Source: Agapetus fuscipes (Eukaryota > Arthropoda > Insecta > Trichoptera > Glossosomatidae). Taken from it: DNA of 64,000 nt. This document shows, in pieces, positions 1 to 10,105 of this stretch. Position numbers and translations under genes: made by a program. The stretch is taken from the NCBI GenBank assembly GCA_951799405.1, contig OX637353.1:15252001-15316000 (forward strand), read 5' to 3'. The stretch's first letter is position 1. Every line of letters starts with the position of its first letter. The notes under the pieces were generated by a model, which saw only the letters and a program-made list of their open reading frames with translations, did not search any database and was not told the origin of the DNA.

Positions 1-197
1 GCATTCTCACAAGCAGACACGTACAAGTTCGCGCTTGCGCATGCCGCATGTGAACCAACAATATAAAAACCAAATCTCTAATGGACACACACCCTGTAAC
101 TCCTGCCGACCTTCCCTAAAACAGGGGTAACATTGGCAAAGTGAACCATCTTTTACAGCATGGGTGGTCAGCCGCATACCAACCTATAAATAAATAA
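1..197 (-). mobile_element. R element copy, cut by window edge
   Basis: Copy of a short dispersed retroelement (R) found more than 15 times here. In its own sense it starts near TTCCTTGACTTATAGGTTGG, carries CCTGTTTCAGGGAAGGTC and ends in a pentamer tail (TTAGA)n; here it reads in reverse and its tail lies outside the window. A pentamer tail is typical of elements mobilised by LINE machinery. I found no convincing pol III A/B box and no reading frame, so SINE-like or truncated LINE are both possible. Confidence 0.7.
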
Positions 198-827
198 ATA
201 AATTATTCTCACATATATCTAGTCTTCATTATTCTAATTATTCTCATATACAAAAGTCAAGGAACATACACAAGAAATTACATTTTAAAAATAAACAAAT
301 AATAATATGGATTTACATTGAAATCGAATACAAAATTATAATTTAAAATCACAGAAATTTGAAAAACTTGAAAAACACAAGCCCTAGCCGCCAGCATTAC
401 AGATCAATTGTCATTTCTTTCTGTCCTATTTGAATAAAATGATAGATAAGGTAAACAAGCACTAGGGGGTAAAATTTATCGCGGTACCCATGGTTATATA
501 GAATTCATTATTTCCTCCATGGCGGTACCCATCTTTTTCTTGTAAAACTCTAAAGTTGAATTGTAGCGTCATGTTGTATACTCGAGTAGCAGAAATAATT
601 ACTCGGACGGATGCTTTTGCAAGTCTGAATTTGCAATGAAAGGAATGAGCGAAATTAAAAATGTAGATCTCAGCGACTTAATTACCTACTCTTCCCGTCT
701 TTGAAAAACTCTTTCAATTCATTCACATCCATCCCTCTTATAACAAAATTCGTTTCTCAATTTTCACACTGTTCTCAGTTCTTTTAACATTTTGTCATTG
801 TAATTTTTTTTTAAATGTTTTTCTATC
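198..827. other. AT-rich stretch with repeat scraps
   Basis: No gene seen. At about 369-420 there is a minus-strand scrap of a LINE-A-type 3' coding end (GCCAGCATTACAGATCAA), matching scraps near 52300 and 53915. At about 431-468 there is one terminal of MITE M5 (GATAAGGTAAACAAGCACT). Around 482-535 a short imperfect duplication contains GGTACCCAT twice. Confidence 0.5.
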
Positions 828-1335
828 TTTGCGATGTTTTGTCATGTGATGAACTGTCATTGTGATGTTTTGTCATGTGATGAACTGTCATTGTGATGTT
901 TTATCATGTGATGAACTGTCACTGTGATGTTTTGTCATTGTGATGTTTTGTCATGTGATGAACTGTCATTGTGATGTTTTGTCATGTGATGAACTGTCAC
1001 TGTGATGTTTTGTGATTGTGATGTTTTGTCATGCGATGAACTGTCTTTGTGATGTTTTGTCATTGTGATGTTTTGTCATTGTGATGTTTTGTCATGTGAT
1101 GAACTGTCACTGTGATGTTTTGTCTTGTGATGTGATGTCATGTGATGCACTGTCATTGTGATGTTTTGTCATGGGATGAACTGTCACAGTGATGTTTTGT
1201 CATTGTTATGTTTTGTCACGTGATGAACTGTCATTGTGATGTTTTGTCGTGTGATGTGATGTCATGTGATGCACTGTCATTGTGATGTGATGTTTTGTCA
1301 TGAGATGTTTTTTCATGCGATGTTCTGTCATCATA
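828..1335 (+). repeat. Minisatellite MS1, GATGTTTTGTCATGTGATG units
   Basis: Tandem array of about 15-16-bp half units, TGTGATGTTTTGTCAT and GTGATGAACTGTCAT, mixed in irregular order with point changes. It stops where SINE S3 begins. The same array in reverse complement surrounds the S3 copy at 3.2 kb. Not coding. Confidence 0.85.
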
Positions 1336-1337
1336 CG

Positions 1338-1587
1338 TCGGGGTTATAGCCGCGGGAGCTAAGAGGGCTGATCTTTCTAGCGTGTTTCGAATGGAACAAC
1401 GCTGGTTCGATCCCCGCTTGGGTCACATGACTTTAACTTTGACCCTGGTTCAACAGATGTTATTGGGTAATTATTATTTAATAATTCATTAATAATAAAC
1501 AATAATGAATTATTAAATGATGATATTAATACCTGTTTCTGGCCAGGCAAAATAGGTTGGTGAATTGCATTCCTCTTCACAAATCTA

Positions 1588-1640
<53 letters not shown>
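1338..1640 (+). mobile_element. tRNA-derived SINE S3 with poly(A)
   Basis: The 5' part is tRNA-like: an A-box-like stretch in GGGTTATAGCCGCGGGAG and a B box GGTTCGATCCC near 1410. Body and 3' end (GAATTGCATTCCTCTTCACA) are shared with copies at 3221 and 48467. It ends in a run of 47 A (1594-1640). The spacing of the head suggests a long-arm (Ser/Leu-type) tRNA ancestor, which is inference. It is not a functional tRNA gene because it continues into a SINE body. Confidence 0.75.
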
Positions 1641-1642
<2 letters not shown>

Positions 1643-1815
1643 TGAAGTAGGTACTGTCATTGTGATGTACTTACAATCATATGGTGTACTTTCATTTGAT
1701 GTTTTATCATATGATGTGCTGTCATGTGATGTGATGTCATGTGATGTTTTGTCATAATATGTTTTTTCATGCAATGTGAATTTATGTGACGTTGATGTTC
1801 TGTCACTGTGCTTTT
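1641..1815 (+). repeat. Minisatellite MS1, second block
   Basis: Continuation of the GATGTTTTRTCAT array beyond the S3 poly(A), in the same orientation as 828-1335. This suggests S3 inserted into one continuous array, or that SINE and array spread together. Confidence 0.7.
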
Positions 1816-2227
1816 TTATCCTGTAACGACATAAAAAATATATATGACTTGTTTCAACTGCAGAAAACAATGTGCCATGTTCAGAGTAATTAGTAAGCTT
1901 TCACTTCTTGATTAGTATTTAAGTGACAAAAAGTGAAAACCACGAGATTCACTTGAAAGTACATAACTGTGAATGAATACGGCGGAATATTTTCAAAGAA
2001 AATGTTTTTCTTGCGTAATACTTTTGCCTTACGTGACGTGGCGTGTTCAGACAGAGACAGTACTTGTGTAAGTATTTTAGGACAGCTGGTTAGTGCTAAG
2101 TTGCTTTATTTATGCCCAGTCAAAGATTGATCGAAAGAACTGAGCTATATTTAACATGTGACATCTATATTCCCTTGCTAACTTACTAAAAACTAAAAAA
2201 AATGCTTAAAGCTTAGCTAGTGAATTT
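1816..2227. other. No feature recognised
   Basis: AT-rich sequence. I see no long frame, TIR pair or repeat family beyond short tail-like TCTAA units at its right end. Confidence 0.5.
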
Positions 2228-2462
2228 ATCTAATCTAATCTAATCTAAGTTGCAAAGATATGTTACATTAGAGATTCACATTACATGCATTTCCACAACA
2301 TGACACGTACAAGTTCGCGCTTGCACATGCCTCATGTGAACCTACAACATAAAAACCAAATCTCAAATGGACACACACCTTGCAACTCCTGCCGTCCTTC
2401 CCTGAAACAGGGGTGACATTGTCAAAGTGAATTATTTTTACAGCATGGGTGGTCAGCTGTCA
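2228..2462 (-). mobile_element. R element copy
   Basis: Full-length-like reverse copy beginning with the pentamer tail (TCTAA)n at 2228 and ending in GGGTGGTCAGC. The expected final segment ATACCAACCTATAAGTCAAGG is replaced by other sequence. Confidence 0.8.
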
Positions 2463-2535
2463 ATCAGTCAAAGATTGATTGAAAAAAACTTAGCTATATT
2501 TAACATGTGACATCTACATACGTATATTCTGTTGC

Positions 2536-2799
2536 TAATCTAATCTAATCTAATCTAATCTAAGCTGCAAAGATATATATCATTTAAGTTTTATATTAAA
2601 TGCATTCCCACAAGCAGATATGTATAATTTCGCGCTAACACATGCCGCATGTGGACCTACAATATAAAAACCCAATCTCAAATGAACATAAGCCTTGCAA
2701 CTCTTGCCGTCCTTCCCTGAAACAGAGGTGACATTGGCAAAGTGAACCAATTTTTACATTATGGGTGGTCAGCCGCATAACAACCTATAAGTCAAGGAA
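2536..2799 (-). mobile_element. R element copy
   Basis: Reverse copy with a long (TCTAA)n tail at 2536-2565 and the full terminus CCTATAAGTCAAGGAAC. It lies about 75 bp from the preceding copy in the same orientation, but the two differ enough to be separate insertions. Confidence 0.85.
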
Positions 2800-3027
2800 C
2801 AACTTACTAAAAGCTAACTTACTAAAAACTAAAAAAAATGCTTAAAGGTTAGCTTAGGGAATTTATACTGAATGAAAATGACAAAATTATTAATAACCCT
2901 GATCCTACACAGACAAAAAAGATAATGTTACGAATATGTAATTGTGTGTTTTGTTTGACGGTGTTAGTGTCTGTTAAGTCTCTTTAATAATAACTAGATG
3001 TTAGGTTCTTATATGATTGATATTGAC

Positions 3028-3212
3028 AAAAAATCACCATGACAAAACAACACAGAAAATACATCACAATGACAAAACATCACTGTGACAAAACAATACA
3101 GAAAATACATCGCAATGACAAAACATTACATGACAAGACATCACACACCAAAAACAGAACACATCCTAAACGGCAGATGAAAAAACATCACATGACAAAA
3201 CATCACATAAAT
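3028..3212 (-). repeat. Minisatellite MS1, inverted block
   Basis: CATCACAATGACAAAACATC-type units, the reverse complement of the array at 828-1335. It abuts SINE S3. Confidence 0.8.
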
Positions 3213-3220
3213 AAAAAAAT

Positions 3221-3475
3221 GTCGGTGTTATGGCCGAGGAGGCCAAGTGGGCTGATCTTTTTAGCGTGTTTGGAATAGAACAACGTTGGTTCGATCCCCG
3301 CTTGGGTCATTTGACCATAACTTTGACCCCTGTTCAACAGATGTTATTTAGTAATTATTAATTCATTAAAATAAACAATAATGAATTATTAATTGATGAT
3401 ATGAATACCTGTTTCTGGCCAGGCAGAATAAGTTGGTGAATTGCATTCCTCTTCACAAATCTTTTTTTTTAAATA
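3221..3475 (+). mobile_element. tRNA-derived SINE S3
   Basis: The tRNA-like head GTTATGGCCGAGGAGGCC is followed by B box GGTTCGATCCCC near 3290, then the same body and terminus (CTCTTCACAAATC) as 1338-1640, ending in a T/A-rich run. SINE orientation is the same as at 1.4 kb although the flanking minisatellite is inverted. Confidence 0.75.
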
Positions 3476-3489
3476 AAAAAATAATAAAA

Positions 3490-3842
3490 AGAACATTCCA
3501 AGAACGGCACATGAAAAAACATCACAAGACAAAACATCACATAACTAAAACTGATCATACCATAAAGAGCACATGGAAAAAACATCACAACATACCTAAA
3601 ACAGAACATACAATGGATGGCACATGAAAAAACATCACGTGACAAAACATCACATAAATAAAACAGAACACAACATGGACGGCACATGAGAAAACATAAC
3701 AAGACAAAACATCACATAGGTACCTTAAACTGATCATACCATAAAGAGCACATGGAAAAAACTTCACAACATACCTAAAACAGAACATACCATGGACGGC
3801 ACATGAAAAAACATCACATGACAAAACATCACAAATAACACA
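3490..3842 (-). repeat. Minisatellite MS1, inverted, with longer unit
   Basis: Array of GACAAAACATCAC units with a longer unit (CATACCATAAAGAGCACATGG and relatives, roughly 60-180 bp) repeated two to three times. Frames on both strands are open only because the repeat lacks stops. Confidence 0.8.
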
Positions 3843-4095
3843 CGCAACCAAGTTGTTTATGGGCTGGCTCCGTTTGAGAGCGCCACCTTCTCCGAGTGAT
3901 GAATGTAGATCATTATTGTGTCTGCTAAGCTTTTGTCTGAGTAATATGAGTTTCTGCTTGAATATTTAAGCTCATCTTTACACGGCTTAGTGAGCGCTGT
4001 TGGGTCGGTGTAAACTGCCAGAAAAATAAGCACTAATAGCGTAATTCAAAAAGCATTTAATCTACAGCTGATCCATGGATAGAGCATCGTTTTTT
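3843..4095. other. No feature recognised
   Basis: Mixed-composition sequence between the minisatellite and a SINE. No frame or repeat identified. Confidence 0.4.
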
Positions 4096-4097
4096 TT

Positions 4098-4450
4098 AAA
4101 CTAAAATTAATATAACGGGTCACCGAAGGTCCATACAGCCTTACAGCAACTTGGTCTTGCTTGAGAATTGACGCTTTGTAGCGACGACGATCAAGCTCGT
4201 AAAAAGGTCGATAGCTCAATTGGTAGAATGCTTGCATTCCATGCCGAGACCAAGGGTTCGATCTCAAAGGTTTACTCAGCATTCACAGGAAATGAGAACC
4301 AGCCCCCCCCCCCGGGAGCTGAGAAACCCCCCACTTCATTGAAGTGGTTGGCGTAAGGCCGGCCCCCTTATCTGTAAAAATAAATAGGTCCCGAAGTGCC
4401 GGCAAGAAGATACACTATCTGTGTAGCTTAGTTGCGTTTTGCGTTTAACG
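4098..4450 (+). mobile_element. Composite SINE S1-D, 5' truncated
   Basis: Begins inside the S1 body (GGTCCATACAGCCTTACAGC), runs to the AAGCTCG branch point at about 4194, then continues directly into a second tRNA-like unit: A box TAGCTCAATTGG and B box-like GGTTCGATCTC (about 4205-4265). The second body holds GAGAACCAGCC, an imperfect hairpin around CACTTCATTGAAGTGG and a GGTCCCGAA terminus. The same junction occurs at 36.8, 45.3 and 46.6 kb, so the dimer spread as a unit. Confidence 0.75.
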
Positions 4451-4545
4451 TTAGGTGGCGGATGAGCCGTGGATTTGATGTTTGCAAATAACAACATTAG
4501 AAACCAAAAACATAAGAATATTTGAGAATCTAGAGAAGCTCCTAT

Positions 4546-4686
4546 TGACTGATAGGACGGTATGAGACTGACCCCCGTGCTGTAAAAATTGATTCACTTT
4601 TACCTGACACAGGGGTGACATTGGCAAAGTGAACCATTTTTTTACAGTATTGGTGGTCAGCCTCATACCAATCTATAAGTCAAGGA
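4546..4686. mobile_element. R fold-back: two R 5' ends head to head
   Basis: 4546-4602 is the start of R in plus orientation (ACTGATAGGACGGTATGAGA to TTCACTTTTACC); 4603-4686 is the start of R in reverse, ending CAATCTATAAGTCAAGGAA. The join forms an inverted repeat with almost no spacer. Confidence 0.65.
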
Positions 4687-4689
4687 ATA

Positions 4690-5195
4690 TGAATATGAAT
4701 TTAATATCAATATAAATGTTAGTGTATCTTTGCAACATAGATTAATGATTATAAATAAATAATATTGAAACAAATTCGGAAATCAATTAAACGAAAATGA
4801 ACATTTTTTTGTTTGTTTGTTTGTTTGTTTGTTGATTAATATTCCACGAACGCAAATTTTGAAAACGCGTAATTGAAAATATAAGATATCTGTTTGGCTG
4901 CCGGAAATTGTCCCCAGGTGGCGTTAGCGCTTACCGCTAAAAAAACCTATTTACCTTTAACAATAATGACATGTTTATGAAAGCGAAAATGTAATGAAAC
5001 TCGCATGCAAGCAAATAATGTCTGAACTACAAACAAAGTACAACTTCTTGCCAAATTGTTCGCGAAGGAAGCCGTGTGGAACCTATTTATTTTGAAAATG
5101 AATGGGGCCAAGCACTTCATTTACAGTGAGAATTTCCCTGCTCCCTAAGGGGAAGGTTCTAATCTAATCTATTTAAAATAAATCAATACTTCGAG
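4690..5195. other. No gene; (GTTT)n microsatellite
   Basis: Contains a (GTTT)n run at about 4807-4834 and otherwise unremarkable AT-rich sequence. Confidence 0.5.
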
Positions 5196-5516
5196 TATTG
5201 GGAAAAAACTCCTGTGCGGGAGACTCCCTAGATTCTAGAGACTCTAGGGATCTATGACACTTCTTGTAGTGCCGCAGAGGTGTACGAGCTTGGTCGTCGC
5301 TACAAAGCGCCAACACTCAAGCAAGATCCAGTTGTTGTAAGGTTGGATGGACCTTTTAGTGACCGGTCTTTGGTAAAGGTTTATGAAATTTTCAACCCAG
5401 CGAAGAGCACATTTGGAAATATAAATGTGTATATTTTTGTGCTCCGCCGGGATTCGAATCCACAACCTTCCATTTACGAGTCCGAAGTGTTGCCACGGAA
5501 CTACGGATCGGTCCAA
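5196..5516 (-). mobile_element. SINE S1-A (poly(A)-type 3' module)
   Basis: Full-length minus-strand copy. In its sense: tRNA-like head (GTAGTTCCGTGGCAACACTT, B box GGTTCGAATCC within reverse GGATTCGAATCC near 5450), body ending at AAGCTCG, then the S1-A module (CACCTCTGCGGCACTAC and CTAGGGAGTCTCCCGCACAG) and an A-rich end. The head keeps pol III box spacing. The short frames over it are shadows. Confidence 0.85.
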
Positions 5517-5851
5517 GATAAGGACTGTCGTAAGATAAAACTTACTACATATATAATAGAAAATAACCGTTAGACGCTTCATTGGCCATTTAGGTCACTT
5601 CCATGATCTCTTGCTTGTGTTTATGGAGGTTGATGAACACTTGATGAGGTGACAACGTTGATGTGACGTCATCGACCTTGTTGATATGCTTTTAGGTCAC
5701 AGATTAATTTTGCGTCGAATCATTATCTCTCTCGTTCGTAAGCTGTCCGTTAAATTGCCAGTCAAATAGGGTTATTTCATATTTTTTTCTTTCAAAAAAT
5801 TATAGGTTTGAAATATATATATAAAAGAGATATAAATACAACTGTAACGGT
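5517..5851. other. No feature recognised
   Basis: AT-rich flank between SINE S1-A and MITE M6. I see nothing in it. Confidence 0.4.
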
Positions 5852-6087
5852 GCTATTCTTAGATATTTTAGTCATCCGTTGAGCCCACGCTTTGACAAAC
5901 TAATGATGCATTCGTATGAAGACCTGTCAATCCAAGATGGCCGCAAGTGAACAGCTGATTGGTCTTCATACAAAAATTACCAAAATTCGGTAGGTAAGAA
6001 TGATCGTGATGATGAGACTTCCAGCCCAGGCATTATTAGTTTGTCAAAGCGTGGGCTGAACGGACGACTAAAATGTCTAAGAATAGC
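5852..6087. mobile_element. MITE M6
   Basis: Inverted repeats of about 55 bp: left GCTATTCTTAGATATTTTAG and CCCACGCTTTGACAAACTAA, right their complements ending CTAAGAATAGC. The element is 236 bp with no coding content. The target duplication is not clear, so the superfamily is open. Confidence 0.75.
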
Positions 6088-6149
6088 TTTATGCATTTTT
6101 ACCATATATTGCCTACCCTTTAGGCGCATGCGCCTGTATGGGATGCACG

Positions 6150-6335
6150 TTACAATTAATCACACCCACGGTGTCAGAAATGATTTCCCGTTTCGGTGTT
6201 TATTTCAAACCAAAAATAAAATACCGGCAAGGTTTACTCAGATTTTACAAGAAATGAATACCAGCCTACTTTAGGAGCTGACTCCACTTCAACTGAAGTG
6301 TTTGGCGTAAGGCTAGCCCCCCTAGCAACCAATAG
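6150..6335 (+). mobile_element. SINE S1-D second unit, fragment
   Basis: Matches the body of the second unit of S1-D from GGTGTCAGAAATGATTTCCC to GTGTTTGGCGTAAGGC, without tRNA head or terminus. It runs straight into minisatellite MS2. Confidence 0.65.
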
Positions 6336-7325
6336 AGACAGATGGTTGGCACAACAAGGCACTGTCCTTTCAGTAGGACAGCAATCAACAGAGATAGATA
6401 GCTATCGCAATAAGGCACTGCCTTTACAAGAGGATGGCAACCAACAGAAATGGCTGGCACAACGAGGCACTGCCTTTACAAGAGGATGGCAACCAAACGA
6501 AGGCTGGCATAGCAAAGCACTGCCTTTTCAAGAGGATGGCAATCAACAGAGACATATGGCTGGCAGAATAAGGCACTGCCTTTACAAGAGGATGGCAACC
6601 AACAGAGACAAATGGCTGGCACAACAAAGCACTGCCTTTACAAGAGGATGGCAATCAACAGAGACAGATGGCTGGCAGAACAAGGCACTGCCTTAACAAG
6701 AGAATAGCAATCAACAGAGATGGCTGGCACAACAAGGCACTGCCTTTACAAGAGGATGGCAATCAACAGAGACAGATGGCTGGCAGAACAAGGCACTGCC
6801 TTAACAAGAGAATAGCAATCAACAGAGATGGCTGGCACAACAAGGCACTGCCTTTACAAGAGGATGGCAACCAAACGAAGGCTGGCATAGCAAAGCACTG
6901 CCTTTTCAAGAGGATGGCAATCAACAGAGACAGATTGCTGGCACAACAAGGCACTGCCTTTACAAGAGGATGGCAACCAACAGAAATGGCTGGCACAACA
7001 AGGCACTGCCTTTACAAGAGGATGGCAACCAACGGAGACAGATGGCTGGCACATCAAGGCACTGCCTTTTTAAGAGGATGGCATTCATGGCCGACACAGA
7101 AAGGTACTGCCTTTAAAAAATTGTGATGATCGTTATTGCAAGATTTGTTAATAAAGAAAATCTCTCATTTTTAATAGTTAAATTCAAAAGGTAACATCGG
7201 GTTTGAACACCAATTTAAATCTAAAAGTCGTACCATTTTCACAGCTCATTAAGTCTAGTAAAAGTCTGTTCAAACCTTATTAGTTTCTGCTGCCCTATTT
7301 AGTGGAATCTTCAAGTAGAGTTTGG
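6336..7325 (+). repeat. Minisatellite MS2 and first 940-bp unit
   Basis: Units of about 55-60 bp built on CAACAGAGACAGATGGCTGG and CAAGGCACTGCCTTTACAAG, about 13 copies to 7125, then about 200 bp of non-repetitive sequence. The 6386-7325 part is repeated at 7326-8265. The repeat lacks stops in some frames, which yields false ORFs of 130-150 codons on both strands (GTAFTRGWQ-type). Confidence 0.9.
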
Positions 7326-8265
7326 CAACAGAGATAGATAGCTATCGCAATAAGGCACTGCCTTTACAAGAGGATGGCAACCAACAGAAATGGCTGGCAC
7401 AACGAGGCACTGCCTTTACAAGAGGATGGCAACCAAACGAAGGCTGGCATAGCAAAGCACTGCCTTTTCAAGAGGATGGCAATCAACAGAGACATATGGC
7501 TGGCAGAATAAGGCACTGCCTTTACAAGAGGATGGCAACCAACAGAGACAAATGGCTGGCACAACAAAGCACTGCCTTTACAAGAGGATGGCAATCAACA
7601 GAGACAGATGGCTGGCAGAACAAGGCACTGCCTTAACAAGAGAATAGCAATCAACAGAGATGGCTGGCACAACAAGGCACTGCCTTTACAAGAGGATGGC
7701 AATCAACAGAGACAGATGGCTGGCAGAACAAGGCACTGCCTTAACAAGAGAATAGCAATCAACAGAGATGGCTGGCACAACAAGGCACTGCCTTTACAAG
7801 AGGATGGCAACCAAACGAAGGCTGGCATAGCAAAGCACTGCCTTTTCAAGAGGATGGCAATCAACAGAGACAGATTGCTGGCACAACAAGGCACTGCCTT
7901 TACAAGAGGATGGCAACCAACAGAAATGGCTGGCACAACAAGGCACTGCCTTTACAAGAGGATGGCAACCAACGGAGACAGATGGCTGGCACATCAAGGC
8001 ACTGCCTTTTTAAGAGGATGGCATTCATGGCCGACACAGAAAGGTACTGCCTTTAAAAAATTGTGATGATCGTTATTGCAAGATTTGTTAATAAAGAAAA
8101 TCTCTCATTTTTAATAGTTAAATTCAAAAGGTAACATCGGGTTTGAACACCAATTTAAATCTAAAAGTCGTACCATTTTCACAGCTCATTAAGTCTAGTA
8201 AAAGTCTGTTCAAACCTTATTAGTTTCTGCTGCCCTATTTAGTGGAATCTTCAAGTAGAGTTTGG
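7326..8265 (+). repeat. Second 940-bp unit, tandem duplicate
   Basis: By eye identical base for base to 6386-7325, including the unique part, with the join at GTTTGG/CAACAGAG. This means a very recent tandem duplication or an assembly artefact. Confidence 0.9.
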
Positions 8266-8606
8266 TCCTGACTTCAACGAGGAAAGTTCTCGAAGTAAAA
8301 CTACGTACTACGAAGCTGGTGAGAGCCATTGAGACTTTGGTAGAAAACATCTTTAGCGTTCTACTTACCACGGTTGAAAAAGTTGTTCAGAACAGTTCGT
8401 TGACTAACCTCTTGTATATAATAAAACGTATATAATAATCTAGTCTAATTTAAGTTGCAAATATATGTTACATTAAAGGTTCACTTCTTTAATTTTTCAA
8501 TTCTTTAGTTTAAAATTTATTCATGAGCACTTTCTTATAATTAGTTCACTTACTATGAGAAGTTACACACAATACAATGTTTTATCCACGATTTCTCAAA
8601 TCAGTT
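8266..8606. other. No feature recognised
   Basis: AT-rich; one fragment of an R tail (AATTTAAGTTGCAAATATATG) near 8448-8475, otherwise nothing. Confidence 0.4.
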
Positions 8607-8797
8607 CTAATCTAATCAAATCTAAGTTGCAAAGATATGTTACATTGGAGATTCACATAACATGTATTCTCACAACCAGACACGTACAAGTTTGCGCTTG
8701 CACATGCCTCATGTGAACCTACAACATAAAAACCAAATCTCAAATGGACAAACACCCTGCAACTCTTCCCGTCCTTCCCTGAAACAGGGATGACATT
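8607..8797 (-). mobile_element. R element, 5' truncated
   Basis: Reverse copy with (TCTAA)n tail and body. It stops after CTGAAACAGGGATGACATTC and lacks the 5' portion of R, as expected for incomplete reverse transcription. Confidence 0.75.
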
Positions 8798-8802
8798 CTT
8801 AT

Positions 8803-9096
8803 TTAATCTAATCTAATCTAAGCTGCAAGGATATATATCATTTAAGATTTATAATTTATGATTTATTTAAGATATATATCATTTAAGATTTATATTAAGT
8901 GCATTCCCACAAACAGACATGTATAATTTCGCGCTCACTCATGCAGTATGCGGACTTGCATTATAAGAACCCATCTCAAATGAACATAAGCCCTGCAACT
9001 CTTGCCGTCCTTCCCTGAGACAGGGGTGACATTGGCAAAGTGAAACCATTTTTACAGCATGGGTGGTCAGCCGCATACAAACCTATAAGTCAAGGA
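8803..9096 (-). mobile_element. R element copy
   Basis: Reverse copy with tail at 8803, a local duplication of ATATATCATTTAAGATTTAT, and the full terminus TATAAGTCAAGGAAC. Confidence 0.8.
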
Positions 9097-9484
9097 ACAG
9101 TTAATCAGTACTTATTCAGTTTTAACTTTAAGGCGGCAATATCAAGTGTGCTGGGTTAGATTTAAAACACGCAAAAAAAGATAATATTTCTCGTCCTATT
9201 TGTTATATGACTGTGTCACAAAATTCGGATTAAATTACAAAATATAAAAACGTACAACATGAGAAAACAGACACGTACGTGTTTACAATTTTCACATAAA
9301 AATTCTGGTAGAATTACTGTGAGGAAATGCGAATTTTCTCATCTATCGTAGCGCCTTCTGTCTGCTTGATTAGCATACATGAGCTGGATCTGCCTGCTAC
9401 GCCGGGTTTCTGCGTAGACATTTGTATGGCCTACGCCATGAATACTGATGGAGAGCTAACCTTTTGTTTGCTACATCTATATGG
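9097..9484. other. No feature recognised
   Basis: Short stretch of moderate GC after 9330 with a 60-codon frame that I do not recognise and do not support as a gene. Confidence 0.4.
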
Positions 9485-9690
9485 AGGCTCTACGACAAGA
9501 TGTTCATAGACAGAATGTCCACCGATAGGTTCCACGGCAAGATGGTCATAGACAGAATGTCCACCGACAGGTTTCACGGCAAGATGGTCATAGACATAAT
9601 TTCTATCGACAAATGTCCAACAACACAATGTCCATCGACAAAATGTCCACCGACATAATGCCCACGAAGCAAAATGTCTACCATCAAAAT
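9485..9690 (+). repeat. Minisatellite MS3, left part
   Basis: Diverged units around GACAGAATGTCCACCGACAG and GGCAAGATGGTCATAGACA, grading into the 15-bp CGACAAAATGTCCAC unit. Interrupted at 9691 by a LINE-A fragment. Confidence 0.8.
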
Positions 9691-10105
9691 GTACTGTTAC
9701 TGTTACTGTATCCTGCCGCCGTTCCACTAGGGGTGGCCGGTACCTCCGCAGATGCGCCTCCACTTTTTTCTGTCCTTACAAACCACTTTCATTTCCTCAA
9801 TATTCATCACCTTTTTCATACATACTCTTCTCTTATTTTCACTCTGCAGGTTCCATTCTTTCGCAATCTCACCTATTTGGTCTAACCATTCTTTCCTCGG
9901 CCTTCCCCTTCCGCGCTTTCCTCTGACATTTCCTTTGTACACTTTCTTCGTTAGTCGTTCATCATCCATTCTTTCGAGATGTCCGAACCATCTCATCGTA
10001 CTTTTTTGTACTTTCATTCTCATATTCTCTTTTATACCACACTCGTTCATCACCCAATCATTACGTACTCTATCATTCAGTGTTTTTCCATTTGTTTTTA
10101 CAACG
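9691..10105 (-). pseudogene. LINE-A reverse transcriptase C-terminal fragment
   Basis: The minus strand encodes the end of a non-LTR retrotransposon ORF: LNDRVRNDW, then MRWFGHLERMDDERLTKKVY, KRGRGRPRKEW and KKWRRICGGTGHP, then the 3' end GTGGAACGGCGGCAGG and a short (ACAGTA)n tail. The RT catalytic part is absent, so it is a 5'-truncated dead copy. It sits inside minisatellite MS3. The same 3' end recurs at 17.8, 18.5, 23.3, 26.4-27.06, 34.7, 37.1, 46.0, 52.3 and 54 kb. The C-terminal pattern (GHxxRM, GRPRKxW) is common in arthropod endonuclease/RT elements; the clade is uncertain. Confidence 0.85.

Noticed and set aside
1377..3851. Short His/Lys/Thr-rich and Phe/Cys-rich frames over MS1 and the S3 poly(A)
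   Set aside because: Pure repeat translations, including a poly-Phe end from the poly(A) run.
6298..8066. Frames of 104-152 codons on both strands with GTAFTRGWQ/RHCLYKRMAT repeats
   Set aside because: They are produced by the MS2 minisatellite unit, exist on both strands and in several frames, and show no codon-level constraint.
1..9096. R elements as Helitrons
   Set aside because: They have pentamer tails and 5-7-bp target duplications, whereas Helitrons insert between A and T without duplication and end in CTRR with a hairpin.
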